Shown piece by piece: positions 1 through 8,687 of a stretch of 64,000 nt of DNA. The stretch comes from Arachidicoccus terrestris. Lineage in GTDB: Bacteria; Bacteroidota; Bacteroidia; Chitinophagales; Chitinophagaceae. Position numbers and translations under genes: made by a program. Every line of letters starts with the position of its first letter. The first letter of the stretch is position 1. The notes under the pieces were generated by a model. It saw only the letters and a program-made list of their open reading frames with translations. It did no database searches and was not told where the DNA came from. The stretch spans positions 2,914,001-2,978,000 of the forward strand of contig NZ_CP083387.1 of NCBI RefSeq assembly GCF_020042345.1, in the 5' to 3' direction.

Positions 1-434
1 CTTGCAACATAATAGGCTGATTGAGACATTGTGGGGGCATATGCAATGACCTTCTTGCCGCTCTTTTTGAAATCCTGAATGGCCTGACGTAGTTCCTGGC
101 TGGCTGCAAAACCATTGACGTTATAGGCACCCTTTATATAGATCGCTTTTATATGGTCGTCTTTACCCGCATACCGGATCATGCTGAGGATTTCGTATAA
201 ATTCGGGGGAGAGGAGGTCAGTTTATTGGTATTCAGGCTAAGCGATATGCTGGGCTGCTCAAAATCTTTTACAGGTTTTGTGAGATCTACTACCAGAATG
301 GATTTGTCCTCCAGGTGAACTTCAGATTTGCTGCTGGCCATAGACACGATACCCAGCAAAATAAAAAAGAATAAGACACTGCAGACCAGCATGGAGATAA
401 AAACAGCCAGGAGTAACTTCAGAAATTTAACCAT
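1..434 (-). CDS. sppA: Signal peptide peptidase SppA, 67K-type (N-terminal part, cut by window start)
   Basis: About 144 residues are visible from an ATG at 432-434; the gene runs off the left edge. The N-terminus is a basic stretch (MVKFLKLLL) followed by one long hydrophobic segment, so the protein is probably anchored in the inner membrane facing the periplasm. Next come VEDKSILVVDL-type strands and the segment YAGKDDHIKAIYIKG, then SGKKVIAYAPTMSQSAYYVA, the region where SppA proteins have the conserved lysine-side half of the Ser/Lys protease fold. SppA degrades cleaved signal peptides in the membrane. The catalytic serine lies outside the window, so activity cannot be judged. It diverges from folK, with a 159 bp gap between them. 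Confidence 0.85.
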   Translation of the reverse strand, partial: MVKFLKLLLAVFISMLVCSVLFFFILLGIVSMASSKSEVHLEDKSILVVDLTKPVKDFEQPSISLSLNTNKLTSSPPNLYEILSMIRYAGKDDHIKAIYIKGAYNVNGFAASQELRQAIQDFKKSGKKVIAYAPTMSQSAYYVA

Positions 435-593
435 ATACGCATTTTAAAGTAGACAAGCGATCGCCGTGCATAAGTTTTCAGGCGCCAGCTGCCGCAGGTC
501 ATGTACTTTTGTCTCTAATTTAAGGGTACACGATGTGTATAGCCAAAGTTAGGCCATTCCACCGGGAATGATATCCATTGCAAAAAATAAATT

Positions 594-1079
594 ATGAATA
601 AAGCATATTTGCTGATAGGCGGTAATTTGGGCCGGATAAAGGAAAATTTAGCAAAGGCAAGAGCGCAAATTGAAGATGAAATCGGATCCATTGAGGCAGC
701 ATCCTCACTTTATCAGACCGCTGCCTGGGGATTGGAGAACCAACCCGATTTTCTTAACCAGGTATTGCTGATCTACACAGAAATGACTGCGGAGGAAATG
801 CTTGGGAAAATGCTCAGGATTGAACAGCGGCTTGGACGAATCCGGGAGATAAAAAACGGCCCGAGAGTCATCGATATTGATCTGCTTTTTTTTAATGATC
901 AAAGGATCGATCTACCTCACCTTAAAGTACCACACCCTTTACTCCACACCCGCAATTTTACCCTTTTTCCGCTATTTGAATTGGCGCCCGACCTACTGCA
1001 CCCGGTCCTGAATAAAACGGTTCGGGAACTTTTGGCACAAAGCCCCGATACCCTCCCGGTGCAAAAACTGCCGGCCTGA
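594..1079 (+). CDS. folK: 2-amino-4-hydroxy-6-hydroxymethyldihydropteridine pyrophosphokinase (HPPK)
   Basis: 161 residues, the normal length for a single-domain HPPK. The enzyme transfers pyrophosphate from ATP to 6-hydroxymethyl-7,8-dihydropterin, the step before dihydropteroate synthesis in folate biosynthesis, in the cytoplasm. The start has the family pattern YLLIGGNLG (residues 5-13), and the HPPK signature GPRVIDIDLLFF is at residues 89-100, with the two Asp that bind magnesium. HPLLHTRNFTLFPL near residues 113-127 is the conserved C-terminal loop. The gene stands alone, diverging from sppA and converging on tatC; no other folate gene is nearby. Confidence 0.96.
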   Translation: MNKAYLLIGGNLGRIKENLAKARAQIEDEIGSIEAASSLYQTAAWGLENQPDFLNQVLLIYTEMTAEEMLGKMLRIEQRLGRIREIKNGPRVIDIDLLFFNDQRIDLPHLKVPHPLLHTRNFTLFPLFELAPDLLHPVLNKTVRELLAQSPDTLPVQKLPA

Positions 1080-1166
1080 TTTTTAGCTGCTTCTTTAACC
1101 ATCAAGGCCCGGTAAACTTAGTGCTCAGTTCCCGGACCTTGTGTGTATTGTTAGGAAAAAATGTTT

Positions 1167-2021
1167 TTAACTCCAGAGCTCTTTGTCTTTTTCTGCCAGT
1201 TCTTTAGCGGCTTTTTTAGAGACAAATACTCCTATCTCATACAAGAGCATGAGCGGGATAAAGACCAGTGTCTGGCTGATCCAGTCCGGACTGGGGGTAA
1301 TAAAGGCCGCCAGAATCAGGATGATCACGATCGCGTAGCGACGTTTTTCTTTCAGGAATTTAGGTGTGATCAACCCCATCCGGGTAAAGACGTATGCCAT
1401 AACGGGTAACTCAAAGGCCAGGCCGCATCCTAAAACGATATTACAGAGGTTATTCAGGTAATCGTTGAGTGTTGGCCTTGTCGTCATCATCGGCAGGTCG
1501 CTGATCTGAAATCCGGCCAGGAAATTAAATGTGAAAGGCCCCAAAACAAAATAACCGAAGGCAGCGCCTAAAAAGAAGAAAAGAGAGACCCAGAAAATCG
1601 CGGAACCGGTATTTTTGAGTTCCCCTTCTTTAAGGGCGGGCTTGACAAAACGCCAGAATTCCCAGAAAATATAGGGGAAGGCGACAATAAAGCCGCCGAT
1701 AAATGCAATGGTAAAGGTGCCAAGAAACTGGCCGCCAAACGTTGTGGACTGCATGTCAACCACGACCGGGTCCATACAAAGACTCTTGACATGAATCAGG
1801 TCTGCCAGTTTACAGAAAGCCCTGTAGCTGATAAAATCAGGGTTGATCGGCCCTGCGATGATATTGGCAAAAAACCAGCCGTGGTAATAAAAGATAACGA
1901 CAGCCAGCACCAGAATAGCGATCAGCGAACGCAAAATATGCCACCTTAATTCCTCTAAATGGTCAATGAAGGCCATTTCAGCCTGAGAACCGCTTCTTCG
2001 TTTAAAAAACCTTTGTATCAT
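1167..2021 (-). CDS. tatC: Sec-independent protein translocase TatC
   Basis: 284 residues with about six hydrophobic segments. TatC is the inner-membrane core that recognises twin-arginine signal peptides and, with TatA, exports folded proteins. The TatC signature is near the N-terminus: HLEELRWHILRSL at residues 21-33. The conserved FWEFWRFVKPAL segment lies before the third membrane span, and FITPSPDWISQ is before the last. The protein is slightly longer than E. coli TatC because of a loop with SYRAFCKL after the first span. A perfect -7 box lies 24 bp upstream of the ATG. No tatA is in the window. The gene converges on folK. Confidence 0.96.
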   Translation of the reverse strand: MIQRFFKRRSGSQAEMAFIDHLEELRWHILRSLIAILVLAVVIFYYHGWFFANIIAGPINPDFISYRAFCKLADLIHVKSLCMDPVVVDMQSTTFGGQFLGTFTIAFIGGFIVAFPYIFWEFWRFVKPALKEGELKNTGSAIFWVSLFFFLGAAFGYFVLGPFTFNFLAGFQISDLPMMTTRPTLNDYLNNLCNIVLGCGLAFELPVMAYVFTRMGLITPKFLKEKRRYAIVIILILAAFITPSPDWISQTLVFIPLMLLYEIGVFVSKKAAKELAEKDKELWS

Positions 2022-2044
2022 GAATGATTTGAATCTTTGAGGAG

Positions 2045-2052
2045 CAAATGTA
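2045..2052 (-). promoter_or_regulatory. Bacteroidota -7 box for tatC
   Basis: On the minus strand this reads TACATTTG, a perfect match to the Bacteroidota -7 consensus TAnnTTTG. It predicts a transcript start about 17 nt before the tatC ATG. No convincing -33 TTG is seen at the usual distance, so this rests on the -7 match and its position. Confidence 0.5.
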
Positions 2053-2092
2053 CTTAGGAATCTATTAGTAACGGCTTAAATTACCGCGTAAA

Positions 2093-3097
2093 TTAAGAAC
2101 CAATGGTTAAAACCATCTTTCCAAACTTGGAACCACCCGTATTCATGCGTGTCATGGCCTCCTGGGCCTGATCTAATGGAAAGACTTCGTCAATGACCGG
2201 GCGGACCTGCCGGTCTTTAATAAAACTCAGCATTTGTTCAAAATCCCTTGGAGAGCCCATGGTGGTACCCAGAATGCTGATCTGTTTCCAGAAAACCGGC
2301 CTGCCGTTAATGGCAGGGATATTGCCGGCTGTGCCGCCAAAAAAGACCACCCGGGCACCGCTGGCTGCCAGTGTAATCAGGGCCGCGAATCCGTCTCCCA
2401 ACGCACTATCGATAATAACATCAAAGCTCCCGGCTTCTTTTAATAATTTTTCTGACCAATCTTTTTCTTTATAGTTAATACCGCCGGCGGCTCCCAGTTC
2501 CCGGGCTCTTTTTATTTTTTCTTCGCTGCCGGAGGTCACCCAGACTTCAGCGCCTGCGGCCACCGCAAACTGCAGCGCAAAGGTGCCTGCTCCACCGCCC
2601 ACGCCGCTAACGAGTACTTTGTCCCCTTCTTTCCAGGCGCCCCTGATAAATAACGCTCTATAGGCCGTCAGGCCAGCAACGGGGAATGCCGCAGCCTGTA
2701 TAAAATCCAGATGATCGGGTTTAGGGTAGAGCATGTCGCCTTTTACTTTCACAAATTGTGCATAGCAGCCATTTTCAGGTAATCCCAGAATCTTAAAATT
2801 CTTGCCTTGAAAGGCTTCACTGTCCCCCCAATCAGTCGCCGGATAGATCAGTACTTCCTGCCCGGTCCAGCTTTCCGGCAACTCCCTGCCTACTGCTTTT
2901 ACAATGCCGCTGCCGTCAGAGCCAGGAATGACCGGAAACTTTAAACCTGCATATTGCCCTTTCCAGATCCACCAGTCTCTTTTATTCATGCCTGCTGCTC
3001 TGAGCTCTACCAATGCTTCGTCCGGCCCTATCTCAGGGATAGGTGTCTCTTCTATGTTCAAAGGAGCTTCGATATTTTGTAAGACGATCGCTTTCAT
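2093..3097 (-). CDS. Zinc-less MDR-family oxidoreductase (quinone reductase-like)
   Basis: 334 residues from the preferred start MKAIVLQ; an ATG two codons earlier (3103) is possible, but the predicted transcript start is only a few bases from it. The protein has the medium-chain dehydrogenase/reductase layout: a GroES-like domain (roughly residues 1-150), then a Rossmann NAD(P)-binding domain with VLVSGVGGGAGTFALQFA. The nucleotide loop after GAEVWVTSGSEEK suggests NADP(H) preference. The structural-zinc cysteines of alcohol dehydrogenases are absent, which fits the zinc-independent quinone oxidoreductase / enoyl reductase branch. The substrate cannot be read from sequence. It is monocistronic, with its own -7 box. 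Confidence 0.85.
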   Translation of the reverse strand: MKAIVLQNIEAPLNIEETPIPEIGPDEALVELRAAGMNKRDWWIWKGQYAGLKFPVIPGSDGSGIVKAVGRELPESWTGQEVLIYPATDWGDSEAFQGKNFKILGLPENGCYAQFVKVKGDMLYPKPDHLDFIQAAAFPVAGLTAYRALFIRGAWKEGDKVLVSGVGGGAGTFALQFAVAAGAEVWVTSGSEEKIKRARELGAAGGINYKEKDWSEKLLKEAGSFDVIIDSALGDGFAALITLAASGARVVFFGGTAGNIPAINGRPVFWKQISILGTTMGSPRDFEQMLSFIKDRQVRPVIDEVFPLDQAQEAMTRMNTGGSKFGKMVLTIGS

Positions 3098-3114
3098 GTA
3101 CATTTTTTAGTTTC

Positions 3115-3122
3115 CAAATGTA
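3115..3122 (-). promoter_or_regulatory. Bacteroidota -7 box for the MDR oxidoreductase
   Basis: Minus-strand TACATTTG matches TAnnTTTG perfectly. The predicted start of transcription is around 3108-3111, giving a short leader and favouring the ATG at 3097 over the one at 3103. Confidence 0.5.
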
Positions 3123-3190
3123 CAAAAATATATTTGAGCATGATAGACAAACGCAGATGCGATTGACGATTTTTGCAGGCTTTTTTGGGG

Positions 3191-3850
3191 TTAGGATAAC
3201 TCCTCTTCCGGCAATGGATGGGCCTGATAATACTTGCAGGCAGGTCGAAGGCCACAAATACCACATTTGGGCTTGCGGGCCACACATACATACCGGCCAT
3301 GCAAGATCAGCCAATGGTGCGCTTTGTGGATCAGCTCATTAGGAAAGAATTTTATGAGTTGCTTTTCTGCGGCCAAAGGCGTGGTGGCCTTGAGCGTGAG
3401 CCCGATTCTACCCGCCACCCTGAAAACATGTGTATCCACGGCCATATTGGGTTGTTGGTCAACCACGGACGTAATAACGTTAGCCGTTTTTCTTCCGACA
3501 CCCGGCAATTTAATGAGTTCAGGCACCGTCATGGGAATTTTGCCATGAAAATCTTCCATGAGCATTCTGGCCATGCCGATCAGATGTTTGGTTTTATTAT
3601 TGGGGTAGGAGATACTTCGGATCAGCGGAAAAAGACTGTCAAAGTCCGCTTTGGCCAGTTTTTCCGGTGTGGGATACCGGTGGAAGATAGCAGGCGTCGT
3701 CAGATTGACTCTTTTATCCGTACATTGGGCAGAAAGAATGACAGCCACCAGCAACTGATAGGGGTTGTCGTAAAGAAGTTCTGTCTCCGCATTGGGGGCA
3801 TGTTCTTTAAAATAGTCGATTACAAACTGATAGCGTTCCTTGCGCGTCAT
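3191..3850 (-). CDS. nth: Endonuclease III (DNA glycosylase/AP lyase)
   Basis: 219 residues, the typical length. Nth removes oxidised pyrimidines and cuts the backbone at the abasic site during base excision repair. The helix-hairpin-helix is LPGVGRKTANV, with catalytic Lys121; the catalytic Asp139 lies in VDTHVFRV. A [4Fe-4S] cluster motif C-x6-C-x2-C-x5-C is complete at Cys189, 196, 199 and 205. Everything needed for activity is visible. The upstream small ORF stops 2 bp before the nth start, suggesting one transcript. Confidence 0.97.
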   Translation of the reverse strand: MTRKERYQFVIDYFKEHAPNAETELLYDNPYQLLVAVILSAQCTDKRVNLTTPAIFHRYPTPEKLAKADFDSLFPLIRSISYPNNKTKHLIGMARMLMEDFHGKIPMTVPELIKLPGVGRKTANVITSVVDQQPNMAVDTHVFRVAGRIGLTLKATTPLAAEKQLIKFFPNELIHKAHHWLILHGRYVCVARKPKCGICGLRPACKYYQAHPLPEEELS

Positions 3851-3852
3851 AT

Positions 3853-4116
3853 TTAAATCTGTCCTTTTGACCTGCGTGCAGCATATGCTAAAATATTATT
3901 CAAGGTCTGCTCGTCAGGAGTTAGCCAGCCCAGATCCTGAATCAGATCCAGCAATTGCTTTTGCCTTGCATACATAGAGGCGCCCGGGTTGCGCAAAGCT
4001 CCTCCTGCCTGACGAACGGGCAAAAGTGACTCGCTCTGCTGATTTTTTTTTGCCAGACGGCCCGGAGATATTCCACGCAAATGAAAGGAAAATAAGGAAG
4101 GGTAAAGTTGTGCCAT
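3853..4116 (-). CDS. Small hypothetical protein upstream of nth
   Basis: 87 residues, unrecognised. The C-terminal 40 residues (from Met48, position 3975) look like a normal helical protein: MYARQKQLLDLIQDLGWL, then a basic end. The N-terminal half contains LLPVRQAGGALRNPGAS, which resembles the translation of a palindromic repeat rather than conserved protein, so the true start may be the ATG at 3975. The stop lies 2 bp before nth, so cotranscription with nth is likely. No membrane segment or signal peptide is evident. Function unknown. Confidence 0.45.
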   Translation of the reverse strand: MAQLYPSLFSFHLRGISPGRLAKKNQQSESLLPVRQAGGALRNPGASMYARQKQLLDLIQDLGWLTPDEQTLNNILAYAARRSKGQI

Positions 4117-4201
4117 ATCATTGATTTGATGCGTAATTTAAACGTAGGATAATGGGTGATATTGCGTTATAACAGAAAAAAACCACACTGAAAACCAGAC
4201 G

Positions 4202-4516
4202 TTAAGGGTGAGACGCCGGTACAACAGAATCCACGATAAATACCGCTTCATTATCTTTTTTCATAAAAAAGTGCTCCCTGGCATATCTTTCCACTGCTGA
4301 CTGACTGGACTCCAGCGCATTCAGCTCTTTGTTCGTTTTTTCGATTTCCTGTTCGTAAAAAGCCTTACTTTGATGTAGCGCGTTGACCTGTTTTGCTCTT
4401 TCAATCTGAACAAAAATATCATTGCGATCATAGAAGATGATCAATACCAGAAAAACCAACACAGCTATAATGTATTTGTTTTTAAGATAAGCTAATATTT
4501 TATAGGTCTTTTGCAT
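4202..4516 (-). CDS. Septum formation initiator family protein (FtsB/DivIC-like)
   Basis: 104 residues with the FtsB/DivIC layout: a short cytoplasmic N-terminus, one membrane span (about residues 16-30, YIIAVLVFLVLIIFY), then a periplasmic coiled coil (about residues 36-80, rich in Glu, Lys and Gln), and the family's C-terminal pattern ERYAREHFFMKKDNEAVFIV. These proteins join FtsL and FtsQ/DivIB in the division complex that activates septal peptidoglycan synthesis. The gene sits 35 bp downstream of the rRNA methyltransferase gene and is probably cotranscribed with it. Confidence 0.88.
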   Translation of the reverse strand: MQKTYKILAYLKNKYIIAVLVFLVLIIFYDRNDIFVQIERAKQVNALHQSKAFYEQEIEKTNKELNALESSQSAVERYAREHFFMKKDNEAVFIVDSVVPASHP

Positions 4517-4551
4517 ACAAACTGTTTGACGAATGCCCCAGCAAAGTAACG

Positions 4552-5799
4552 CTATTTTGTCCGAGTAAACAAAGCTCCAAACATGGAATCGCCATTTTCT
4601 TTGTAACCAGTGATCAACTTCGACGTGACAAGTTCCATGCCATTATTTTGAGTGATAAAGTGAGTGACCAGCTCATTTTCCTGTGCAAATACCGAACATG
4701 TCATATAAAGAAAATAGCCTCCCGGGGATACGGCCTGTAGCGCTTTCTGAACAATCCTCTTTTGTCGCTCATAAAACGCGGGAAGGACTGTTTCGCTAAA
4801 GTAAAGAAGATTTTCCGGGTTACGGGCCCAAGTACCTGATCCGGTGCAGGGGACATCGCAAATCACGAGATCAAATGTATTGGCAAATGGCAGTGGACTG
4901 GGGGAGAGCAGATCCAACACTCGTTTTTTATACTGTGTAATGCCAGCGGCTTTAAAACGTTTATCCAGATTGTTCAGGATTGAACTTCTGATGTCTGATA
5001 CGGTAAGATCTATTTTCTGCGCCTTTGGCTTAAATACATCCCAGGCGAGCAAAGACTTACCACCACTGGCAGCGCAACAGTCCCAGATCTTTAATTTTTT
5101 TCCTGCATGCCCCGGCGCCTTCTTTTTACGCTCTTGCAGGACCGTATCCAGAAACATTGCCATGCGCTGGGAACTGATATCCTGAATCACCATATCCTTG
5201 TTTACCTGTAAGAGTTTATCAACCGGCGTGCCGGGCGCCAGCGCCAGGGTGCGGTCATCGATTTCGTACGGGAATATGTTATGATCTTTTAGGGTTTGCA
5301 TGACTTGAGTATGCAATCCCTCAGCGGGGCGTATCCGGATAAACAAACTCGGTTGCCCGAGCATGGATGTCCTGAACTTCTGTAGATCCAATCCTTCAGA
5401 AGTGGTTGTTGTAAATGGAAATAGACCGTCTTGATCCAGCTCATTATATTGTCGTCGGAGTTGGTTGAACCGCGCCAGCGGTGAATCGGCTTCTTTCGGG
5501 TCGGAGCTTCCCGCCAGATGCTGGGGCCATGGCAGTAATCCGGCTATATATCCGGTAATGCCCAGAATTTCTGAAAAAGAGAGGTTAGGGTTATTTTGCT
5601 GCAGCCGGGTGACATTTATGCCTAAACGGAAGTAACTGTAACAAAGTCCTGTTATTGCCTTTCTGTCCCTGGAGCCATGCTGCCTGTTTTCTGCAAAATA
5701 TTTTTTCAGGTAAAGATGCAATGGTTCTTTGCCGTCGTATTTTTTCAGCAAATTTGAAACAGTTGACTTCTGACGGTCAAGAATTTTGTTAGGATCCAT
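4552..5799 (-). CDS. RsmB/NOP-family rRNA cytosine-C5 methyltransferase
   Basis: 415 residues. The N-terminal part (about 1-110) is helical, as in the NusB-like domain of RsmB. The S-adenosylmethionine-binding domain starts near residue 235 with DCCAASGGKSLL (variant of CAAPGGKT). Both RNA m5C methyltransferase cysteines are present: DVPCTGSGTWARNP (Cys318) and YMTCSVFAQENE (Cys368, the nucleophile). The target is probably a cytosine in 16S rRNA, by family; the exact position is not certain, because several paralogues share this architecture. It heads a minus-strand group with the DivIC-like gene. Confidence 0.9.
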   Translation of the reverse strand: MDPNKILDRQKSTVSNLLKKYDGKEPLHLYLKKYFAENRQHGSRDRKAITGLCYSYFRLGINVTRLQQNNPNLSFSEILGITGYIAGLLPWPQHLAGSSDPKEADSPLARFNQLRRQYNELDQDGLFPFTTTTSEGLDLQKFRTSMLGQPSLFIRIRPAEGLHTQVMQTLKDHNIFPYEIDDRTLALAPGTPVDKLLQVNKDMVIQDISSQRMAMFLDTVLQERKKKAPGHAGKKLKIWDCCAASGGKSLLAWDVFKPKAQKIDLTVSDIRSSILNNLDKRFKAAGITQYKKRVLDLLSPSPLPFANTFDLVICDVPCTGSGTWARNPENLLYFSETVLPAFYERQKRIVQKALQAVSPGGYFLYMTCSVFAQENELVTHFITQNNGMELVTSKLITGYKENGDSMFGALFTRTK

Positions 5800-5852
5800 G
5801 CCCTAAAGGTAGGGCAAAAAGCAAGAAAAATCCGCATCCCGCCAACCGGGAA

Positions 5853-6508
5853 ATGCTTGATGCACTGCGTGAAGCGACTGATGAACGCCACTGTGATACT
5901 TCCATGATCACTTTCAGTGCAACTAACTATGAAACGCCATTCAAAAGCTTGTCGGGGGATTCATGATACTCCTTAACATTCATCTACAGGCGATGCTCAG
6001 ACTGCTGGCTGTTTTTTCGATTATATTATGCAGTACGGTCTTTTCTATCGGGCCGAATGACAGATATGCCGAGACAAAATCCTGGAAGGGTTCGATGACC
6101 AGTGTGATCCTCGCTCAGGTAGCAGCGGTAAAAGCCCGTGGACATTCCCCCAGATAAGGTTACCTGATCCGAGGAAAAGACAGCGTTTTGGAAAATCAAC
6201 CCTCAGCGCAACAGGCAGAATAGCCTGCGTTGTATTGAGTTCTGGAGTTATAACAGCCTTCATCTATATCCAGAGACCTATGTTGAAAAAAATGGTGTAC
6301 TGATCTATGCGCTTGAGTCAATAGTATTTATGCCCATCGGGCACTATGGATAAATGCAATGGAATTGTGCGCTTTTTTTCATAACAAGCGGATTTTTGAT
6401 ATGCGTTCGCCCGGGCAAGGCAAAACAGAGGATCCTGGCTGGAATGAAAGGGAGCCGTATGACAATTATCTTAAGCGGGAAAAACAAATGAAGCATTTTA
6501 AAAATTAA
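5853..6508 (+). pseudogene. Decayed coding remnants in alternating frames
   Basis: Four short open stretches on the plus strand alternate between two frames: 5853-5966 (37 aa), 5963-6157 (64 aa, with a signal-peptide-like LLAVFSIILCSTVFS), 6168-6353 (no start; contains EFWSYNSLHLYPETYVEKNG) and 6359-6508 (49 aa; contains DPGWNEREPYDNYLKREK). The last two in particular have protein-like composition, and a frame change separates each pair, as expected of one or more genes broken by indels. I do not recognise the family. The alternative is non-coding DNA with chance ORFs. The region is about 720 bp between divergent/convergent intact genes with no other feature. Confidence 0.35.
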
Positions 6509-6523
6509 GTCCGGACTATTCTG

Positions 6524-7564
6524 TCAGGTAGAAGCGCCTGGACTTAGGTGACCTTCTTCATGCCGTTGGTTAGGCGCTGTATTGATGTGCGCATTTTCCT
6601 GCGCCGACAGCTGTGCCTGCCGTATTTCTTCACGGTGTTTTTCCTTGAGTGCTTCAATGCTCAGGTCCAATTCATAACCAATGAGCAGTACAAAAGAATT
6701 GACAAAAATCAACATCATGATGACAAGGACGGAGCCGATGGTGCCATAGAATTTACTGTAATTGGAGAAATTCTGCGCCCAGAAAGAAAACAAGGAAGTG
6801 GAAGCGATCAACAAGCCGGTGGCGATAACGGCACCCAGTGACAGTAACTTTTTGCGTTTATGCTTCTCCAGCGTAGGGGCATATTTGTAGATGACCGATA
6901 TACTAAAAAAGAAAAGTGCCGCAATAACGATCCATCTCAGGTTTCTGATAAGGCTTTGTACTTGTTCATTATGGATGTCCAACAGCGACATGATCCGGTG
7001 AAAAAACATGCCCTGTCCCATGGAGATGATCATGGTGCCTAAAAACATCAAAAACAGGATCATAGTGAGGCGCATGGCCCTGAGTCTTTTTTTAATGAAG
7101 TTCGTCTGCGCTCTTTCTTTTAAAGAACGGTCGAAAGTCCGGATAATTCCCATCATGGCATTGGATGAGAAGAAAATAGCAAAGATAAATCCAAGGGACA
7201 ATAACCCGTTTTTCGTTTTGCTGAAGATGTCTTCCAGAAACTTTAACATGAGCGCCCTGGCCCCGACGTTAGGCGTCAGGCTAAGCACCAGTTGCTGAAG
7301 TTCCCTGTAGAACATCGTAGAGTTTGCCAGATAAGGGATCAGGGTGCATAAAAATAACAGGCAGGCTGGAATCGCGATCAAAAGATTAAAAGAAATAGCC
7401 CCTGCCCGTACGTTAAGCCCTTCTTTGTTGACTTGGTCCACAAATAACTTGACGACTTCATAGAAATTGACAGTCTCTGCCCCAGGAACCCGAATGGCTT
7501 TCAGCCATTTTTTCAGGAACCGCATGGGTCGGGAGTTCAATATTTTGGTTTCTAATGGTGTCAA
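6524..7564 (-). CDS. YihY/virulence factor BrkB family membrane protein
   Basis: 346 residues with about six membrane spans. The family pattern is clear: NVRAGAISFNLLIAIPACLLFL near residues 57-78, a long central helix region, GLLSLGFIFAIFFSSNAMMGII, and APTLEKHKRKKLLSLGAVIATGLL. YihY proteins were once annotated as ribonuclease BN but are integral inner-membrane proteins of uncertain function, possibly transporters. The cytoplasmic C-terminal tail (about residues 300-346) is rich in Glu, Gln and His. It lies 43 bp downstream of mltG and is probably in the same transcript. Confidence 0.9.
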   Translation of the reverse strand: MTPLETKILNSRPMRFLKKWLKAIRVPGAETVNFYEVVKLFVDQVNKEGLNVRAGAISFNLLIAIPACLLFLCTLIPYLANSTMFYRELQQLVLSLTPNVGARALMLKFLEDIFSKTKNGLLSLGFIFAIFFSSNAMMGIIRTFDRSLKERAQTNFIKKRLRAMRLTMILFLMFLGTMIISMGQGMFFHRIMSLLDIHNEQVQSLIRNLRWIVIAALFFFSISVIYKYAPTLEKHKRKKLLSLGAVIATGLLIASTSLFSFWAQNFSNYSKFYGTIGSVLVIMMLIFVNSFVLLIGYELDLSIEALKEKHREEIRQAQLSAQENAHINTAPNQRHEEGHLSPGAST

Positions 7565-7607
7565 AAATCAATGCGTATGGATGATTACTTATCGTTCAAT
7601 GAACCGC

Positions 7608-8630
7608 TTATTTAATGTTCTTTTTATCCAGGGCGTCATGAAACTGCTGCGCAAGTTTCAAATGCTGGCTGTAATCCGTGCTAAAATTATGGTAGCCGCT
7701 GAAATCCGGTTTGGCCACAAAATAAAGATAATCGGTTTTGGGAGCATTTAAAACGGCTTCAATGGTTACGCTATCCGGCGTACAGATGGGCCCCGGAGGG
7801 AGTCCTTTGTTGATATATGTATTATACGGAGACTGAACTTTGAGATCCTGATTCAGAATGCGCTGCATATTAAAGTCTTTTAACGCATATTTGATGGTAG
7901 GATCTGCTCCCAGTGCCATGCCGGCTCTTAACCTGTTTAGATAAACACTGGCGATCGTGTCTTTTTCGCTGTCTTTCAGCGTCTCATCCTCAACAATAGA
8001 GGCCAGCGTCGAAGCTTCTGCCGGCGTCAGGCCCAGGGCTGCAGCTCTCGCGATGCGATTGTTTCTGGACCAGAAAGCTTTTTTAGCCGCAGCAAAGATA
8101 CGCAGTACTTCGGCGGTCGTATATTGCCATTTGAGGTTATAGGTGCCGGGAATCAGTAAGGTATTAAGGGTGAAGGTGTCAACGCCAAACTGTCTAAGTG
8201 AATCATTGTTACTCAGATACATAAAAGTGGCGGCTGAATCTGTCATTAAGTTTTTGCCCATCATACCAGCCAGTCCTTCCCTGGTGCGAACTCTTTTTAT
8301 GGTGAAATGGATGGTATCCTGCTTATCTGCCTTCAGAATCTTAATCAGACCATATACACTCGTTCCTTTGGGAACGGCCAGCCGTCCGGCGGTCAGGTTT
8401 TTAAAAGCATTCATCTTTGGCGCCAGAAACTGAAATATTTTGACATTATCGATGACCTTGCCGGTTTTTAGCTGTTGGGTAATCTGGGCTTCAGCGGAAG
8501 CGCCCCCGGGTCTTACATATAGGTACTTTTTCGCCCCGTTAAATGTCGTGTTGCGGGCAAAGGTGAGATAGGCAATAACAATCGCCCCGACAATGATAAT
8601 AAAGGTAAAAAGCTTCCCGATTGTTCTCAT
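7608..8630 (-). CDS. mltG: Endolytic murein transglycosylase MltG
   Basis: 340 residues. One N-terminal membrane anchor (about residues 7-24) places the domain in the periplasm. MltG (YceG family) cleaves nascent glycan strands and so limits their length. The catalytic motif LASIVEDETLKD has the active-site Glu214, followed by YLNRLRAGMALGADPTIKYAL, the substrate-groove motif. The C-terminal YLYFVAKPDFSGYHNFS matches the family's HxFS-type ending. A terminator after secG precedes it, so mltG probably starts its own transcript with the YihY gene behind it. Confidence 0.96.
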   Translation of the reverse strand: MRTIGKLFTFIIIVGAIVIAYLTFARNTTFNGAKKYLYVRPGGASAEAQITQQLKTGKVIDNVKIFQFLAPKMNAFKNLTAGRLAVPKGTSVYGLIKILKADKQDTIHFTIKRVRTREGLAGMMGKNLMTDSAATFMYLSNNDSLRQFGVDTFTLNTLLIPGTYNLKWQYTTAEVLRIFAAAKKAFWSRNNRIARAAALGLTPAEASTLASIVEDETLKDSEKDTIASVYLNRLRAGMALGADPTIKYALKDFNMQRILNQDLKVQSPYNTYINKGLPPGPICTPDSVTIEAVLNAPKTDYLYFVAKPDFSGYHNFSTDYSQHLKLAQQFHDALDKKNIK

Positions 8631-8687
8631 GGTAAAATTTTATGTGTTTCCCTTATCCTTCAAGGGCCGTGCCATCTGCAAATTAAC

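Noticed and set aside
1104-1140. AAGGCCCGG / CCGGACCTT imperfect inverted repeat between folK and tatC
   Set aside because: Stem has a mismatch, loop is long and there is no T-run, so I do not call it a terminator.
3218-3856. 212-codon open frame on the plus strand, antisense to nth
   Set aside because: It is the complementary shadow of nth, which has every catalytic residue; the opposite translation has no recognisable domain and many rare-looking residues.
5963-6157. 64-codon frame as an independent small secreted protein
   Set aside because: It has a signal-like segment, but the flanking fragments in the other frame suggest decay, so it is treated as part of the remnant.
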